DNA from: an uncultured Actinomycetes bacterium
Lineage (GTDB): Bacteria > Actinomycetota > Acidimicrobiia > Acidimicrobiales > RAAP-2
DNA: 64,000 bases
Direction of reading: 5' to 3'
Assembly: GCA_903860915.1 (NCBI GenBank)
Contig: CAIOSJ010000025.1
Coordinates: forward strand, 62,001-126,000
The translations under genes and the position numbers were made by a program. A model generated the notes under the pieces. That model was not told where the DNA came from and searched no databases. It saw nothing but the letters and a program-made list of their open reading frames with translations. Below are positions 1 to 14,245 of the stretch, piece by piece (position 1 is the first letter of the stretch; each line of letters begins with the position of its first letter).

Positions 1-30
1 GTTTTCGGGTGCGCAAGATTTGAAGAGAAC

Positions 31-137
31 GCCGTAGACATCCGGTGCGGGAAACCGCTGAAAGAGTTGAGAAACTCGCCCGACGAGGTTGTTCGAGTGT
101 GGCTAACGCCACTGCTCGATCACTGGATGTCAACGGC
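31..137 (+). promoter_or_regulatory. Ribosomal protein L10 leader RNA (rplJ-rplL autoregulation)
   Basis: Bases 31-47 and 121-137 are almost perfect reverse complements: 15 Watson-Crick pairs, one G-U and one A-A mismatch over 17 positions. They close a multibranched leader about 30 bases before the rplJ start. Known L10 leaders have this layout, with a long closing stem around smaller hairpins, and bind L10 or the L10(L12)4 complex to lower rplJL expression. A small hairpin at 136-148 shares the last bases of the long stem and could be an alternative fold. The family assignment is inferred from structure and position. Confidence 0.75.
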
Positions 138-169
138 CCGTATCGGGCGGTATCCGGTCAAGGAGCAGT

Positions 170-892
170 ATGAGCAAGATCAACAACAGCAAGGTCGCGG
201 TTATCGACGACGTGCGGGCCAAGGTTGCCGAAACCCCAACGGTCGTCGCCACCGAATACCGTGGACTCACGGTGGCTGAAATTTCCAACCTTCGTAAGAC
301 CCTTCGGGCTGCGGGTGCGGACTACAAGGTTTTGAAGAACACCCTGGTCAAGCGGGCTATTAGCGGAACCCAGAGTGAGCCCCTGACGGAATTTCTGACG
401 GGTCCGACGGCCGTTGCCTTCGTCAATGGTGACATCTCGGCCGTGGCCAAGATTCTTCGTGACTTCGCCAAGACGACCCCCACGCTGGTTCTCAAGGGTG
501 GCGTGCTCGACGGACGCGCCCTGTCGGTTCAGGACCTGCGGGCCCTTGCTGACCTCCCGAGCCGCGACATTCTGCTCGCGCAGATCGCGGGCATGCTCGC
601 TTCACCACTACGCACCATGGCGGGCCTCATGAAGGCCGTGCCGCAAAACTTCGCCTACGGCCTGTCAGCCCTCCTGGACGCGAAGGGCGGCCCCGTGGCC
701 GTTGCCGAGCCCGTGGTGGACGAGGTCGCCGAGACTCCGGTCGGGGTTGAGGACGCCGTGGAAGCGGCGAGCGACGACACCGCAACCGAGGTTGCGGAGG
801 TCGAGGTTGAAGCGGAGGCTGAACTAGCCACCGCGGAAGCCGAACCCAGTGCTGAAGTCGATGAGACTCCCGCCGCCGAACCGGCCGAATAA
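170..892 (+). CDS. rplJ: 50S ribosomal protein L10 with long acidic tail
   Basis: L10 anchors the L7/L12 dimers to 23S rRNA to form the flexible stalk that recruits translation factors. The first ~175 residues are a normal L10, including a RGLTVAEISNLR-type segment near residue 30 and the KNTLVKRA segment. Residues from about 176 to 240 are an added tail made almost wholly of Ala, Glu, Val, Asp, Thr and Pro, so the protein is about 65 residues longer than usual. AAGGAG at 160-165 precedes the ATG. The gene sits under an L10 leader and is followed by rplL, its stalk partner. The role of the tail is unknown. Confidence 0.96.
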   Translation: MSKINNSKVAVIDDVRAKVAETPTVVATEYRGLTVAEISNLRKTLRAAGADYKVLKNTLVKRAISGTQSEPLTEFLTGPTAVAFVNGDISAVAKILRDFAKTTPTLVLKGGVLDGRALSVQDLRALADLPSRDILLAQIAGMLASPLRTMAGLMKAVPQNFAYGLSALLDAKGGPVAVAEPVVDEVAETPVGVEDAVEAASDDTATEVAEVEVEAEAELATAEAEPSAEVDETPAAEPAE

Positions 893-937
893 CCGCAGTA
901 GATAAAAAAATCAAAAGGAAATAGGAAAGGAAGCACC

Positions 938-1327
938 ATGGCTGGATCATTGACCAAGGAGCAGATTCTTGACGGGATTGCCGAGTTGTCGGTAATTGAG
1001 TTGAGCGAGTTGCTTAAGGAATTCGAAGAGAAGTTTGGCGTTACTGCCGCTGCCCCCGCCGCTGTTGCTGCGGCCCCGGCAGCCGGTGGCGGTGCCGCTG
1101 AGGCCGTTGAGGAGAAGTCGGACTTTGACGTCATCCTCACCAGTGCCGGCGACAAGAAGATCGGCGTCATCAAGGAAGTACGTACCTTGACGAACCTCGG
1201 TCTGAAGGAAGCTAAGGACCTCGTAGATGGTGCTCCGACGCCGGTTTTGGAGAAGGTTTCCAAGGCTGACGCCGAGAAGGCAAAGGCTGCCCTCGAGGCC
1301 GCTGGCGCTACCGTCGAACTTAAGTAG
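938..1327 (+). CDS. rplL: 50S ribosomal protein L7/L12
   Basis: Multicopy stalk protein of the 50S subunit that binds EF-Tu, EF-G and other GTPases. At 129 residues it has normal length. It has the N-terminal dimerisation and L10-binding helices (residues ~1-35), an Ala/Gly/Pro-rich hinge (~40-58) and the globular C-terminal domain starting at EKSDFDVIL, with the conserved KIGVIKEVR and GLKEAKDLV helices that contact factors. A purine-rich ribosome site (GGAAAGGAAG) lies just before the ATG. The 45-base gap from rplJ has no terminator, so the two genes are co-transcribed. Confidence 0.98.
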   Translation: MAGSLTKEQILDGIAELSVIELSELLKEFEEKFGVTAAAPAAVAAAPAAGGGAAEAVEEKSDFDVILTSAGDKKIGVIKEVRTLTNLGLKEAKDLVDGAPTPVLEKVSKADAEKAKAALEAAGATVELK

Positions 1328-1341
1328 TTCCCAGGCGCTCA

Positions 1342-1373
1342 CTTCTGGGGGTGGGAAACACCACCCCCAGAAG
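1342..1373 (+). terminator. Strong hairpin between rplL and rpoB (attenuator or processing site)
   Basis: Bases 1342-1354 and 1361-1373 form a perfect 13-bp stem with a 6-base loop, 15 bases after the rplL stop. There is no U-run after it, so it is probably a leaky terminator, attenuator or RNase processing site and not a full stop. Attenuation or cleavage at this junction is known in other bacteria and lowers rpoBC expression relative to the stalk proteins. Confidence 0.6.
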
Positions 1374-1474
1374 CACATGCGCTGAGAATGCTTGACGTCG
1401 AGTAGTCGTGGTGTCTATGGTCTCGACCTAGGCACGACGTTGCCGGGCGTTTCTCGACTATCGAGAGGCGCTAT

Positions 1475-1504
1475 TTGCGTATAACCCACAACACGATGTA
1501 GTGT
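1475..1504 (+). promoter_or_regulatory. Candidate promoter for rpoBC
   Basis: TTGCGT (1475-1480) and TAGTGT (1499-1504) are spaced by 18 bases in the 284-base rplL-rpoB gap. They lie just after an 11-bp hairpin (1447-1471). The -35 box resembles those proposed before rplC and infA. A leader of roughly 100 bases would follow. Alternatives such as TTGACG at 1392 have poorer -10 boxes. No experimental support. Confidence 0.35.
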
Positions 1505-1611
1505 TGTTTCTTCGTGTCCTCGCCCTCTATCTCGCCATGCGTGAAGGTGAGTGAGGCCACACCCGCAGTAAAAATCTGTAGCAGCCACCCACTCACACGG
1601 AGGATTGACGG

Positions 1612-5288
<3,677 letters not shown>

Positions 5289-5292
<4 letters not shown>

Positions 5293-8200
5293 GCCCCATT
5301 GACGTCAACCAGTTCAATGAGATTCGCATTGGCCTCGCCACTGCGAGCAACATCCGCAGCTGGTCTTCGGGCGAAGTAAAAAAGCCGGAGACCATCAACT
5401 ACCGCACCTTGCGTCCCGAAAAGGACGGACTCTTCTGTGAGAAGATTTTTGGGCCACAGAAGGCCTGGGAGTGTGCCTGTGGCAAGTACAAGCGAGTGCG
5501 TTTTAAGGGCATCGTCTGTGAGCGCTGTGGCGTTGAAGTAACCAGTGACAAGGTCCGTCGCGACCGCATGGGCCACATCGCCCTGTCGGCCCCCGTGGTT
5601 CACATCTGGTACCTGCGCGGTACGCGTTCGTGGTTGGCCTACCTCCTGATGGGTACCGCCCCGAAGGAAGAGCTCAAGGCGAAGCAGCTCGAAAAGGTTA
5701 TTTACTTTGCCGCCAACCTGGTGACCCACGTCGACGTTGAGAAGCGTCACGCGGATCTCCCGGAACTGCGCGTTTCACTGACCGCTGAACTCGGAGAAAT
5801 TGCCGAGCGCGAGGTTCGCGAAGTTGAGCGTCGTCTGAAGGACATCGAGCTCAAACTAGAAACGGCTGAAAAAGAAGGTGAGAAGGACGCCAACCTCCGC
5901 GCACTGCAGAAGTTAGGTGAAAAGGAAATTCAGGGCGTCAAGGACCGTTATCAGGAAGAGCGCGAGCTCGCCGAAAACGCCTTCGACACCTTCTCGAGCC
6001 TGCACTCCCGTCAGATCATCGAAGACGAGACTTTGTACCGCGAGATGGAATTCAAGTACGACGAGTACTTCGAAGGCGGCATGGGCGCCGAAGCAATTCT
6101 GAAGCTCATTGACCGCATGGACCTCGACGAAGAAGAAAAGGTCATGCGCGAGATGATCGAGGCGAAGGATGGCCGCAAGCCATTGTCGGCTCAGCGTATG
6201 GCGAAGTTCCTGAAGCGTCTGGCCATCGTCCAGTCCTTCAACCGTCGTGACGAGAGTGGCCGTAGAATGAACGACCCTCGAGCGATGATTCTCGAAGCCA
6301 TTCCCGTCATCCCGCCGGACCTGCGTCCGATGGTACAACTCGATGGTGGTCGCTTCGCGACTTCGGACCTCAACGATCTCTACCGTCGTGTGATTAACCG
6401 CAATAACCGTCTCAAGCGTCTGCTTGATTTACAGGCTCCCGACATCATCGTGAACAACGAGAAGCGCATGCTGCAAGAGGCCGTCGACGCCTTGTTCGAC
6501 AACGGCCGTCGTGGGCGTCCGGGGCAGGGCCAAAGCGGTCGTCCGCTGAAGAGTCTCTCGGACATGCTGAAGGGTAAGCAGGGTCGTTTCCGTCAGAACC
6601 TTCTGGGTAAGCGCGTTGACTACTCGGGTCGTTCGGTCATTGTCGTTGGACCGACGCTGAAGCTGCACCAGTGTGGATTGCCCAAGATGATGGCGCTGGA
6701 ACTCTTCAAGCCTTTCGTCATGAAGCGTTTGATTGAGACCCAGGTCGCTCAGAACATCAAGAGCGCCAAGCGCATGGTGGAACGTCGCCGTCCGCAGGTC
6801 TGGGACGTGCTCGAAGAGGTCATTCGTGAGCACCCCGTTCTGCTGAACCGCGCACCAACCCTTCACCGTCTTGGAATCCAGGCCTTCGAGCCGATTCTGG
6901 TTGACGGAAAAGCCATTCAGGTTCACCCCCTCGTTTGCAAGGCATTCAATGCTGACTTCGACGGTGACCAGATGGCCGTTCACGTGCCCCTGTCCGCTGA
7001 AGCGCAAGCTGAAGCACGCGTGCTCATGTTGTCGACCAACAACATTTTCACGCCCGCCACGGGTCGCCCGATCACGGAGCCGGCCCAGGACATGGTGTTT
7101 GGTGCCTACTACCTCACCCTGCCGGCCAACGATGCCCTCGAAAATGCTCCCGTCTACCGCCAGGTGCACGAGATCGAGGCCGCTATCGAACTCAAGAGTT
7201 TGACTCTGCGTTCCACGATTGAGATTCGTCCGCTCGAGGGCTCAGTCCTCGATGGTCGTCTCGCCGGTGCGGGCATTGAGGTCACCGGAGCGAGTCGTCG
7301 TTTGGTGACCACCGCCGGACGTGTCTTGTTCAACGAGGCTCTGCCCGCGGGTTACAAGTTCGTCAACTCCGTGATTGGTAAGAACGCGCTGCCCATTGGT
7401 TCTATCGTCGAAGAGATCTCCAACGGCTTCGGCCGTCAGCAGGTCGCAACTTCACTGGACGCGATTAAGTCGCTGGGCTTCCGCTACGCCACTCAGTCGG
7501 GTCTGACCATCGCCGTGGGTGACGTTGTCACGCCGCCGGAGAAGGCCGCCATCTTGGAGAAGTTCGAAGAGCAGGCCGCCAAAGTTGAGACCAACTACCG
7601 TCGCGGAGTAATCGTCGACGACGAACGCCGTCAGCAGCAGATTGAAATCTGGACGAACGCCAACAAGGAAGTGGGTGAGTCCTTCGACCGCGCACAGAAC
7701 AAGTTGGAGTCCAACTCGATTCGCATGATGGTTGACTCGGGTGCGCGTGGTAACTCGCAGCAGATTCGCCAGATCGCCGCTATGAAGGGACTGGTGTCGA
7801 ACCCTCGCGGTGAGATGATTCCTCGTCCGATCAAGTCGTCGTTCTTCGAGGGTCTGTCGGTTCTCGAGTACTTCATCTCCACCCACGGAACTCGAAAAGG
7901 ATTGGGCGACACCGCTCTGCGTACCGCTGACTCCGGTTACCTGACTCGTCGTCTCGTCGACGTGGCCCAGGAACTTATTGTCAAGGAACTGGACTGCGGC
8001 ACCCCCCGTGGTATTTGGATTGAGAACGTTGGCAAGGACACCCGTGGTGTTCGTGCCTACCTCGAAACCAAGCTCTGGGGACGTGTTACCGCTGAAGACG
8101 TGAGTCTCAGCGACGGCAGCACTCTCCCGGCCGGCACCATGGTTCTGGCTGATCTGATGGAGCAGCTGCGTGACGACCCGGCCGTATCGCGAGTTCGCGT

Positions 8201-9311
8201 ACGCACCACGGTGACCTGCGACGCCGTTCAGGGAGTTTGCGCTGCCTGTTACGGATTGTCACTGGCCACCCACCAGCTCGTGGAATTGGGCGAAGCCGTT
8301 GGAGTTATTGCGGCCCAGTCCATTGGTGAGCCTGGAACTCAGTTGACCATGCGTACCTTCCACTCCGGTGGTGTTACCGAGAGCGACATTACGCACGGTC
8401 TGCCGCGCGTCGTGGAACTCTTCGAGGCTCGTACCCCCAAGGGTGCGGCGAAAGTCTCCGAGCACGCTGGTTCGATTCGTGTCGAGCTCGAAGGCCGCGC
8501 CCGCAAGGTCACGGTCATTGGTAACGACGGGGAAGTTCAGGAAGAACTCATTCCGATCAACCGCCACCTGCTCGTTGAAGACGGCCAGGAAGTTGAAGTC
8601 GGAACACCTCTGCACGACGGGCCGCGTGACCCAAAGTTGATGATGAAGTTCCGTGGAACCCGAGAAACTCAGCAGTACCTCGTCGAAGAAGTCCAGAACG
8701 TGTACCGCGATCAGGGTGTGTCGATCCACGACAAGCACATTGAGTTAATCGTCCGCCAGATGACCCGTCGGGTTCAGGTGGTTGAGTCCAATGGTTCAGT
8801 GTGGCTCCCGGGTCAGATGGTTGACATGAAGGTCTTCAATGACACCAATGAGGAAATCGAGTCGCAGGGCAACGCGCCCGCCGACGGTCGTGCCCAGTTG
8901 ATGGGTATTACCAAGGCGTCGCTGGCCACTGACTCGTGGCTCTCGGCGGCCTCGTTCCAAGAGACCACCCGCGTGCTCACCGAAGCTGCAATTGAGGGTC
9001 GCCGGGACAACCTGGTCGGACTCAAGGAAAACATCATCATCGGTAAGTTGATCCCGGCCGGTTCCGGTTTGGGTCACTACAGCCGTAGCAACCTGCGTCT
9101 GGACATGCCCGACGCCGAGCTGCTTCCTGAATGGGGCCTCGTGCCCGACAGCGATCCCGACTTTGCGTGGGAACTCGGTGAGATTGGTGGCGACTCGTTC
9201 GCAGCAGATTTCGCCTCGCTGACCAACGTTGGAACGGCCACCTACGACGCCTCGGCTCTGCCCGAAGACGAAGCTGGAAACCCCGAAGACGGCATCAACC
9301 AAGCGGGTTAG
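5289..9311 (+). CDS. rpoC: DNA-directed RNA polymerase subunit beta'
   Basis: Largest RNA polymerase subunit (1340 residues), holding the catalytic Mg2+ in NADFDGDQM (residues 554-562, Asp556/558/560). The N-terminal zinc site is C62, C64, C77 and C80. The second zinc site is C903, C977, C984 and C987. The bridge-helix and trigger-loop region with [16 protein letters not shown] is present. The start overlaps the rpoB stop (ATGA), so translation is probably coupled. A weak hairpin terminator follows the gene. Confidence 0.98.
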
Positions 9312-9317
9312 CGACAG

Positions 9318-9346
9318 CCGTCACTCGCCTCGGCGAGTGACGGTTT
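9318..9346 (+). terminator. Hairpin after rpoC (weak terminator)
   Basis: An 11-bp perfect stem (9318-9328 with 9333-9343, loop CTCG) begins six bases after the rpoC stop and is followed by only three T residues. It could end or reduce rpoBC transcription before rpsL. The poor U-run means readthrough is likely. Confidence 0.5.
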
Positions 9347-9374
9347 GCTCGCGACCCCCGTGGTGTCCTAACAT
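9345..9374 (+). promoter_or_regulatory. Candidate promoter for rpsL-rpsG-fusA-tuf
   Basis: TTGCTC (9345-9350) and TAACAT (9369-9374), spacer 18, lie between the rpoC hairpin and rpsL. This would give a leader of about 55 bases. The position, right after a terminator-like hairpin, supports a new start for the str operon. The -35 match is moderate. Confidence 0.4.
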
Positions 9375-9435
9375 AGAAAGTCCGCGTGCCGGTTCGCCGT
9401 TTACGCACAATGAATTAGATCGAGAGAGGTTCCGC

Positions 9436-9807
9436 GTGCCCACAATTGCACAGTTAGTCCGAAAGGGCCGACAGGACAAGACAACCAAGACCAAGACGCC
9501 CGCGCTCAAGGGCGCCCCACAGCGTCGTGGTGTCTGCACCCGCGTACACACCGTGACGCCGAAGAAGCCCAACTCCGCACTACGTAAGGTCGCCCGTGTG
9601 CGCCTGACGTCAGGCGTGGAAGTGACGGCCTACATCCCCGGTGTTGGTCACAACCTCCAGGAGCACTCCATTGTGCTCGTCCGTGGTGGACGTGTGAAGG
9701 ACCTCCCTGGTGTTCGTTACAAGATCATTCGCGGCGCGCTGGACACCTCCGGTGTTCGTGACCGCAAGCAGGCCCGTAGCCGCTACGGCGCCAAAAGGGA
9801 GAAATAA
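9436..9807 (+). CDS. rpsL: 30S ribosomal protein S12
   Basis: Decoding-centre protein of the small subunit. It is 123 residues, the usual size, starting at GTG 9436 ([11 protein letters not shown]) after GAGAGAGG. The loops that govern streptomycin response, [11 protein letters not shown] (residues 41-51) and VKDLPGVRY, carry the wild-type lysines. An open frame extends upstream into the rpoC end, but only the GTG gives the conserved N-terminus. The stop shares one base with rpsG (TAATG). Confidence 0.98.
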   Translation: MPTIAQLVRKGRQDKTTKTKTPALKGAPQRRGVCTRVHTVTPKKPNSALRKVARVRLTSGVEVTAYIPGVGHNLQEHSIVLVRGGRVKDLPGVRYKIIRGALDTSGVRDRKQARSRYGAKREK

Positions 9808-10277
9808 TGCCTCGTAAGGGACCCGCCGAGCGCCGCGAAGTTGCGCCGGACCCGATCTACAAGTCGGTTCTCGTTACCCAGATCACCAACAAGATTCTCG
9901 AGCAGGGCAAGCGCACCATCGCGGAGCGCATCGTCTATACCGCCCTCGAGACGGTGGAGCAAAAGACTGGTGCCGACCCCGTCGCCGCTCTCAAGCGCGC
10001 CCTCGAGAATGTTCGCCCCGAGCTCGAAGTTCGTAGTCGCCGTGTTGGTGGAACGACCTACCAGGTGCCGGTCGAAGTTCGTCCCCGTCGTTCGACGACT
10101 CTGGCGATTCGCTGGTTGACGGACTATGCGAAGAACCGTCGCGAAAAGACGATGGCCGAACGCCTCGCCAACGAAATTATTGACGCCAGCAACGGCGTTG
10201 GCGCCGCTGTGAAGCGTCGCGAAGACATGGCCAAAATGGCCGAATCCAACAAGGCTTTCGCCCACTACCGCTGGTAA
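9807..10277 (+). CDS. rpsG: 30S ribosomal protein S7
   Basis: Primary 16S rRNA binding protein that nucleates the 30S head and contacts the E site. It is 156 residues, the standard length, with the typical [11 protein letters not shown]-terminus and the [11 protein letters not shown] beta-hairpin followed by LAIRWL. It starts inside the rpsL stop with a one-base overlap and a GGGAGA ribosome site in the rpsL end. In many bacteria S7 represses the str operon. No S7-binding structure was identified here. Confidence 0.98.
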   Translation: MPRKGPAERREVAPDPIYKSVLVTQITNKILEQGKRTIAERIVYTALETVEQKTGADPVAALKRALENVRPELEVRSRRVGGTTYQVPVEVRPRRSTTLAIRWLTDYAKNRREKTMAERLANEIIDASNGVGAAVKRREDMAKMAESNKAFAHYRW

Positions 10278-10295
10278 TTACAGCAAGAACTGACT

Positions 10296-12383
10296 ATGAC
10301 CGCACGCTTATTCCCCCTCGACAAGGTCCGCAACATTGGGATCATGGCTCACATCGACGCTGGCAAGACCACGACGACGGAGCGCATCCTTTTTTACACC
10401 GGTAAGAACTACAAAATCGGTGAAGTCCACGAGGGCGCGGCCACCATGGACTGGATGGTTCAGGAGCAAGAGCGTGGCATCACCATCACCTCCGCTGCTA
10501 CCACCTGCGAGTGGGACGGCCACCAGATCAACATTATCGACACCCCGGGTCACGTCGACTTCACGGTGGAAGTCGAGCGCTCACTGCGCGTGCTCGACGG
10601 TGCCGTGGCGGTCTTTGACGCCGTGGCCGGTGTAGAGCCCCAGACTGAGACCGTGTGGCGTCAGGCGAATAAGTACAACGTGCCGCGCATTTGTTTCGTG
10701 AACAAGATGGACCGTATTGGTGCTGACTTCTTCCGCTGCGTCGACATGATCGAAGATCGTCTCGACTGTGTCGCCGCTGTGACCCAGCTGCCGATTGGCG
10801 CGGAGAGTGAGTACTTGGGCATCATCGATATTTGCTCAATGACCGCCACGATCTACCACGACGACAAGGGTGAGAAACTCGAAGTGGTCGCCATTCCTGA
10901 CGCGTACAAGGACCAAGCCGACGAGTACCGTACCAAGCTGCTCGACGTCTTGACGACCTTTGACGACATCTTGATGGAAAAGGTGCTCGGCGACGAGGAG
11001 ATCACCACCGCCGACGTCCGTCGCGCTCTGCGCGTCGGAACCCTCGCGGGTCACTGCGTACCAATCCTTAACGGCACCGCTTTTAAGAACAAGGGTGTTC
11101 AACCCATGCTCGACGCCGTCGTGGACTTTCTGCCCAGCCCGCTGGACCTCCCGCCGACGCAGGGGACCAAGCCCGGTAAGGAAGATGTTCTCGAGCGTCG
11201 TGCTGACGACTCCGAGCCCTTCTCGGCCCTGGCTTTTAAAATCATGACCGACCCCTACGTCGGTAAGTTGACCTACCTGCGGGTCTATTCGGGCACCCTG
11301 ACCAAGGGTGACACCGTCGTGAACACGACCAAGGGTATGAAAAAGGAGCGACTCGGTCGACTCCTGCAGATGCACGCGAACAACCGTGAAGACCGTGACA
11401 CGATCTACACCGGTGACATCGTCGCCGCCGTGGGCTTGAAGCAGGTCACCACCGGTGACACCCTCGCTTCGGTCGACAACCCCATTCAGCTCGAGACCCT
11501 GACCTTCCCCGAGCCGGTCATCCACGTTGCCGTGGAGCCCAAGACCAAGGTCGACCAGGAGAAGCTGTCCAAGGCTCTCTACTCGCTGTCGGAAGAAGAC
11601 CCGACCTTCCGAGTTCGCACGGACGAAGAGACCGGTCAGACCGTTATCTCGGGTATGGGCGAACTACACCTCGAAGTTTTGGTTGACCGCATGCTGCGTG
11701 AGTTTGCCGTCGACGCCAACGTCGGTAAGCCCCAGGTGGCCTACCGAGAGACTATTCGTAAGAAGGTCGAAAAGGTTGAAGAGAAGTACGTTCGCCAGAC
11801 TGGTGGTAAGGGTCAGTACGGCCACGTTGTCATCACCCTGGAGCCCACGGGCCCCGGCGGCGGCTACGAATTCTGCGACGAAATCTCGGGTGGAGTCAGT
11901 CCCAAGGAATACATCAACCCGATCAACCAGGGCATCCAAGAGGCACTCACCTCCGGCGTGCTCGCCGGATACCAGGTGGTCGACGTTCGCGTCCGACTGA
12001 CTTTTGGTAGCTACCACGACGTCGACTCATCGGAAATGGCATTCAAGATCGCGGGTTCCATCTGCGTGAAGAAGGCCGCCCGCTTGGCACAACCGGTGAT
12101 TTTGGAGCCGGTCATGTCAGTGGAAGTCGTCACCCCCGAGGACTACATGGGTGACGTCATTGGTGACCTTTCCAGTCGCCGAGGTCGCATTGAAGGTATG
12201 GAGCAGAAGGGCAATAGTCAAGCAATTAGGGCACTTGTGCCACTAGCTGATATGTTCGGCTACGCTACTGACCTGCGTTCACGCACTCAGGGGCGTGCAA
12301 CGTACACCATGCAGTTCCACTCGTACGCAGAAGTGCCGGAAGCGATTTCGAAGGAAATCGTCGCGAAGGCTACGGGCGCGTAA
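10296..12383 (+). CDS. fusA: Elongation factor G
   Basis: GTPase that drives tRNA-mRNA translocation and, with RRF, ribosome recycling. It is 695 residues, full length. G1 is AHIDAGKTT (residues 18-26). Switch I carries RGITIT, G3 is DTPGH and G4 is NKMD. Domains II-V follow, with the domain IV region rich in conserved Gly ([10 protein letters not shown]). It lies 18 bases after rpsG in the standard str operon order. A second paralogue is not in the window. Confidence 0.98.
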   Translation: MTARLFPLDKVRNIGIMAHIDAGKTTTTERILFYTGKNYKIGEVHEGAATMDWMVQEQERGITITSAATTCEWDGHQINIIDTPGHVDFTVEVERSLRVLDGAVAVFDAVAGVEPQTETVWRQANKYNVPRICFVNKMDRIGADFFRCVDMIEDRLDCVAAVTQLPIGAESEYLGIIDICSMTATIYHDDKGEKLEVVAIPDAYKDQADEYRTKLLDVLTTFDDILMEKVLGDEEITTADVRRALRVGTLAGHCVPILNGTAFKNKGVQPMLDAVVDFLPSPLDLPPTQGTKPGKEDVLERRADDSEPFSALAFKIMTDPYVGKLTYLRVYSGTLTKGDTVVNTTKGMKKERLGRLLQMHANNREDRDTIYTGDIVAAVGLKQVTTGDTLASVDNPIQLETLTFPEPVIHVAVEPKTKVDQEKLSKALYSLSEEDPTFRVRTDEETGQTVISGMGELHLEVLVDRMLREFAVDANVGKPQVAYRETIRKKVEKVEEKYVRQTGGKGQYGHVVITLEPTGPGGGYEFCDEISGGVSPKEYINPINQGIQEALTSGVLAGYQVVDVRVRLTFGSYHDVDSSEMAFKIAGSICVKKAARLAQPVILEPVMSVEVVTPEDYMGDVIGDLSSRRGRIEGMEQKGNSQAIRALVPLADMFGYATDLRSRTQGRATYTMQFHSYAEVPEAISKEIVAKATGA

Positions 12384-12490
12384 GAGGTCGGGTAACCGAC
12401 ACAAAAAAGGTCCAAACCGTAGTCGGGGCGGGCCACACGAAACCAACCGGATCCGAAGAGGATCCGATCAAGAGAAAGCAAACCCCGACA

Positions 12491-13678
12491 ATGGCAAAGC
12501 AGAAGTTTGAGCGCACCAAGCCGCACGTCAACATTGGAACCATGGGTCACATTGACCACGGCAAGACCACGTTGACCGCGGCCATCACCAAAGTCCTCTC
12601 CACCCGCAACCCGGGAACGGCCTTCACGCCTTTCGATCAGATCGACAAGGCCCCTGAAGAGCGTCAGCGCGGAATTACCATCTCGATTGCCCACGTGGAG
12701 TACGAGACGGAAGCCCGTCACTACGCCCACGTCGACATGCCTGGTCACGCTGACTACGTCAAGAACATGATCACCGGTGCCGCCCAGGTTGACGGCGCCA
12801 TCCTCGTGGTCTCGGCGACGGACGGTCCCATGCCCCAGACGCGTGAGCACGTGCTGCTCGCCCGCCAGGTCGGCGTGCCCTTCATCGTGGTCGCCTTGAA
12901 CAAGGCCGACATGGTGGACGACGAAGAACTCCTCGACCTCGTCGAGATGGAAGTTCGTGAACTGCTGAGCAGCTACGACTTCCCCGGCGACGACACACCC
13001 ATCGTTCGCGTCTCGGCCCTGAAGGGTCTCGAGGGCGACGAAGCATGGGGCGAGAAGATCGTGGAGCTCATGGACGCCGTGGATGCTTACATCCCCGAGC
13101 CCGAGCGCGCCACCGACAAGCCATTCTTGATGTCCATTGAAGACGTCATGTCGATCACCGGCCGTGGGACCGTGGTCACCGGCAAGGTTGAGCAGGGCAT
13201 CGTCAAGGTGGGCGACGAAGTCGAAATCGTTGGTCTGCGCGACACGACGAAGACGACGGTCACCGGTATCGAAATGTTCCGCAAGCTTCTCGACCAGGGT
13301 CAGGCTGGCGACAACCTCGGCGCCCTGCTCCGTGGTACCAAGAAGGAAGACGTCGAGCGTGGACAGGTTCTCTGCAAGCCAGGTACCATCACCCCGCACA
13401 CCGTCTTCGAGGCTTCGGTCTACGTCTTGACGAAGGAAGAAGGCGGCCGTCACAAGCCGTTCTTCGCTAACTACCGTCCGCAGTTCTACTTCCGTACCAC
13501 GGACGTCACCGGTACCATCGAGCTGCCCGCGGGCACCGAAATGGTTATGCCTGGTGACAACACCGAGATGACCGTAACCCTGGGTAAGCCGATCGCCATG
13601 GAAGAGGGTCTCACTTTCTCCATCCGCGAGGGTGGTCGTACCGTCGGTTCCGGTCGCGTCGTCAAGATCCTGAAGTAG
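12491..13678 (+). CDS. tuf: Elongation factor Tu
   Basis: GTPase that carries aminoacyl-tRNA to the ribosomal A site. It is 395 residues with G1 GHIDHGKTT (residues 19-27), DMPGH and NKAD, then the two beta-barrel domains. The 107-base gap after fusA has a small hairpin (12387-12400) and a 7-bp hairpin at 12448-12466 but no clear terminator or promoter, so it is probably read from the str operon. A 469-residue antisense open frame is a codon-bias shadow. rpsJ follows after 7 bases. Confidence 0.98.
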   Translation: MAKQKFERTKPHVNIGTMGHIDHGKTTLTAAITKVLSTRNPGTAFTPFDQIDKAPEERQRGITISIAHVEYETEARHYAHVDMPGHADYVKNMITGAAQVDGAILVVSATDGPMPQTREHVLLARQVGVPFIVVALNKADMVDDEELLDLVEMEVRELLSSYDFPGDDTPIVRVSALKGLEGDEAWGEKIVELMDAVDAYIPEPERATDKPFLMSIEDVMSITGRGTVVTGKVEQGIVKVGDEVEIVGLRDTTKTTVTGIEMFRKLLDQGQAGDNLGALLRGTKKEDVERGQVLCKPGTITPHTVFEASVYVLTKEEGGRHKPFFANYRPQFYFRTTDVTGTIELPAGTEMVMPGDNTEMTVTLGKPIAMEEGLTFSIREGGRTVGSGRVVKILK

Positions 13679-13685
13679 GAGCGTC

Positions 13686-14009
13686 ATGGCCGACAACCGT
13701 CAAATGATTCGTATCCGGCTGAAGGCCTTCGACCACGAAATTCTGGACCAGTCCACCGCGAAGATCGTGCAAACGGTCGAGCGTACGAATGCCCGCGTTC
13801 AGGGTCCCGTGCCGCTGCCAACCGCGAAGCACCGTTACACGGTGATTCGCGGGCCGCACAAGCACAAGGACTCCCGTGAGCACTTCGAGATGCGCATTCA
13901 CAAGCGTCTTTTGGACATTGTGGATCACACCGCGAAGACTGTTGACTCGCTACAGCGTCTGGATCTTCCAGCTGGTGTGGATATCGAGATCAAGATTCGT
14001 CAGGTCTAA
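13686..14009 (+). CDS. rpsJ: 30S ribosomal protein S10
   Basis: Small-subunit head protein, identical to the antitermination factor NusE that pairs with NusB. It is 107 residues, slightly longer at the N-terminus than most. It shows [16 protein letters not shown] and the loop [25 protein letters not shown] lies right before the ATG. It is 7 bases downstream of tuf and is split from the rest of the S10 operon by a 236-base gap with two long hairpins and a candidate promoter. Confidence 0.98.
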   Translation: MADNRQMIRIRLKAFDHEILDQSTAKIVQTVERTNARVQGPVPLPTAKHRYTVIRGPHKHKDSREHFEMRIHKRLLDIVDHTAKTVDSLQRLDLPAGVDIEIKIRQV

Positions 14010-14016
14010 TTCGCCA

Positions 14017-14052
14017 TCGGTTCGCTGAATGTTTTTGCATTCAGCGAACCGA
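14017..14052 (+). terminator. 15-bp hairpin after rpsJ (terminator or leader element)
   Basis: Bases 14017-14031 and 14038-14052 form a perfect 15-bp stem with the loop TTTTTG, eight bases after the rpsJ stop. There is no T-run on the 3' side, so it is not a textbook terminator. The candidate rplC promoter -35 box lies inside its loop and 3' arm. Confidence 0.5.
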
Positions 14053-14064
14053 CTGGTGTAGGGT
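14035..14064 (+). promoter_or_regulatory. Candidate promoter for rplC and the S10/spc block
   Basis: TTGCAT (14035-14040) and TAGGGT (14059-14064) with an 18-base spacer. The -10 fits the actinobacterial TANNNT pattern. It would give a leader of about 170 bases that contains the 14168-14200 hairpin, consistent with regulated ribosomal protein expression. Confidence 0.45.
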
Positions 14065-14167
14065 AGTAAGCCCTGCTGTTCTGCAGTGGGGTAGGTAACT
14101 CGCGTTACCGAAAACCAACAGATGTGCTCCGTCGCCCTTACGGGAACGCGGAGCCGAAACATTCGAG

Positions 14168-14200
14168 CGCTCCGCCCGGGTATTTCACCCGAGCGGAGCG
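14168..14200 (+). promoter_or_regulatory. Leader hairpin before rplC
   Basis: Arms 14168-14181 and 14187-14200 pair at 13 of 14 positions with a five-base loop, about 45 bases before the rplC start. A long GC-rich leader hairpin at the head of the S10 operon suggests autoregulation by a ribosomal protein (L4 does this in E. coli) or attenuation. The ligand cannot be told from sequence. Confidence 0.45.
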
Positions 14201-14245
14201 TCTGTGTGTCGGGAAGACCGACGCACAGAGAAAGAGGAGAGAAAC

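Noticed and set aside
655..1263. Antisense Ser/Ala-rich frame of 202 codons over rplJ-rplL
   Set aside because: Low-complexity shadow of the Ala/Glu-rich tail of L10 and the hinge of L12.
1392..1420. TTGACG (1392-1397) as an rpoB promoter
   Set aside because: It has a good -35 box, but no acceptable -10 box lies 16-19 bases downstream.
12287..13696. 469-codon open frame antisense to tuf
   Set aside because: It mirrors the tuf frame, a known effect of biased codon use in high G+C genes. It has no family signature or ribosome site.
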